Of a stretch of DNA of 64,000 bases, positions 63,781 through 64,000 are shown one piece after another. Both the position numbers and the translations under genes were made by a program. Under the pieces are notes generated by a model. That model ran no database searches. It was not told the DNA's origin and saw only the letters and a list, made by a program, of their open reading frames with translations. This stretch comes from Haliclona indistincta. Taxonomy: Eukaryota > Porifera > Demospongiae > Haplosclerida > Chalinidae. The stretch is taken from NCBI GenBank assembly GCA_964017065.1, contig OZ024792.1:2909754-2973753 (forward strand), in the 5' to 3' direction. Position 1 is the stretch's first letter. Each line of letters starts with the position of its first letter.

Positions 63781-64000
63781 CTCTAACAGCAATTGTGTCA
63801 CCTTAGTCTGGAGGTGTGCCTCCAGTCCATATACGTCATGCCTCGTGATAGGTCGCACTCGCGTGCTCGCGCTCAGTCGCAACGAGGTCCTGACGGCATT
63901 CCCTCCGTTCTGTCCACCGTCCACGTAGTACTAGAAGACAACACCAGTCGACGCTCAGACCTCGCAGGCAGTGTTTTCAAACAGACAATAAGATGCACAC
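63781..64000. promoter_or_regulatory. Region upstream of the paraoxonase gene (window edge)
   Basis: Moderately GC-rich for this window ('cactcgcgtgctcgcgctcagtcgc'), likely the promoter or 5' UTR of the paraoxonase gene. No motif is firmly recognised. Confidence 0.4.

Overview
The window reads as nuclear DNA of an early-branching animal, most likely a marine demosponge such as Amphimedon (inference). Reasons: AT-rich DNA, very compact genes with many short introns (roughly 50-100 bases), metazoan proteins, two axonemal genes, a creatine kinase, and a secreted fibrinogen-like family and Ig/FN3 receptors of a style common in sponge genomes. Exon models were made by eye from GT-AG borders, reading phase and remembered family sequences; no search was run.

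Layout. 1-14855 is a repeat array: two complete units (about 7.3 and 5.7 kb) and a truncated third, each carrying broken minus-strand gag-like pieces of a Ty3/gypsy-type element and short candidate membrane exons. It is followed by a CCHC-knuckle fragment and then by UBA2 (+), whose first exons are absent from the window. 18.6-23.2 kb is a tandem duplication carrying two fibrinogen-like genes and an extra copy of the last TRAIP exon, with a LINE remnant at the junction. Then come TRAIP (-), DDX51 (+), SPAG16 (-), an unknown gene (+), an SRSF3/7-like splicing factor (+), NAA10 (-), two paralogous Ig/FN3 membrane receptors (-), SART1 (-), a TM2-domain gene (-), COMMD1 (+), creatine kinase (-), an ODAD1/CCDC114-like gene (+), a secreted CUB-like gene (-), RPN1 (-), SEC61A (+) and a paraoxonase (-).

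Functional links. RPN1 and SEC61A, partners at the ER translocon, are head to head with 185 bases between start codons. SPAG16 and ODAD1 are both axonemal, and each has an RFX X-box (one perfect, one with a single mismatch) 30-45 bases before its start. SRSF3/7-like and SART1 act in splicing. UBA2 (SUMO activation) and TRAIP (ubiquitin E3) lie in the same segment.

Most notable: the SRSF RS domain is encoded by seven consecutive micro-exons, all multiples of three and all in phase 2; the two Ig/FN3 receptors share one almost identical exon while their other exons and tails have diverged, which suggests local gene conversion; the X-boxes of the ciliary genes; and several duplicated terminal or first exons left as relics beside their parent genes.
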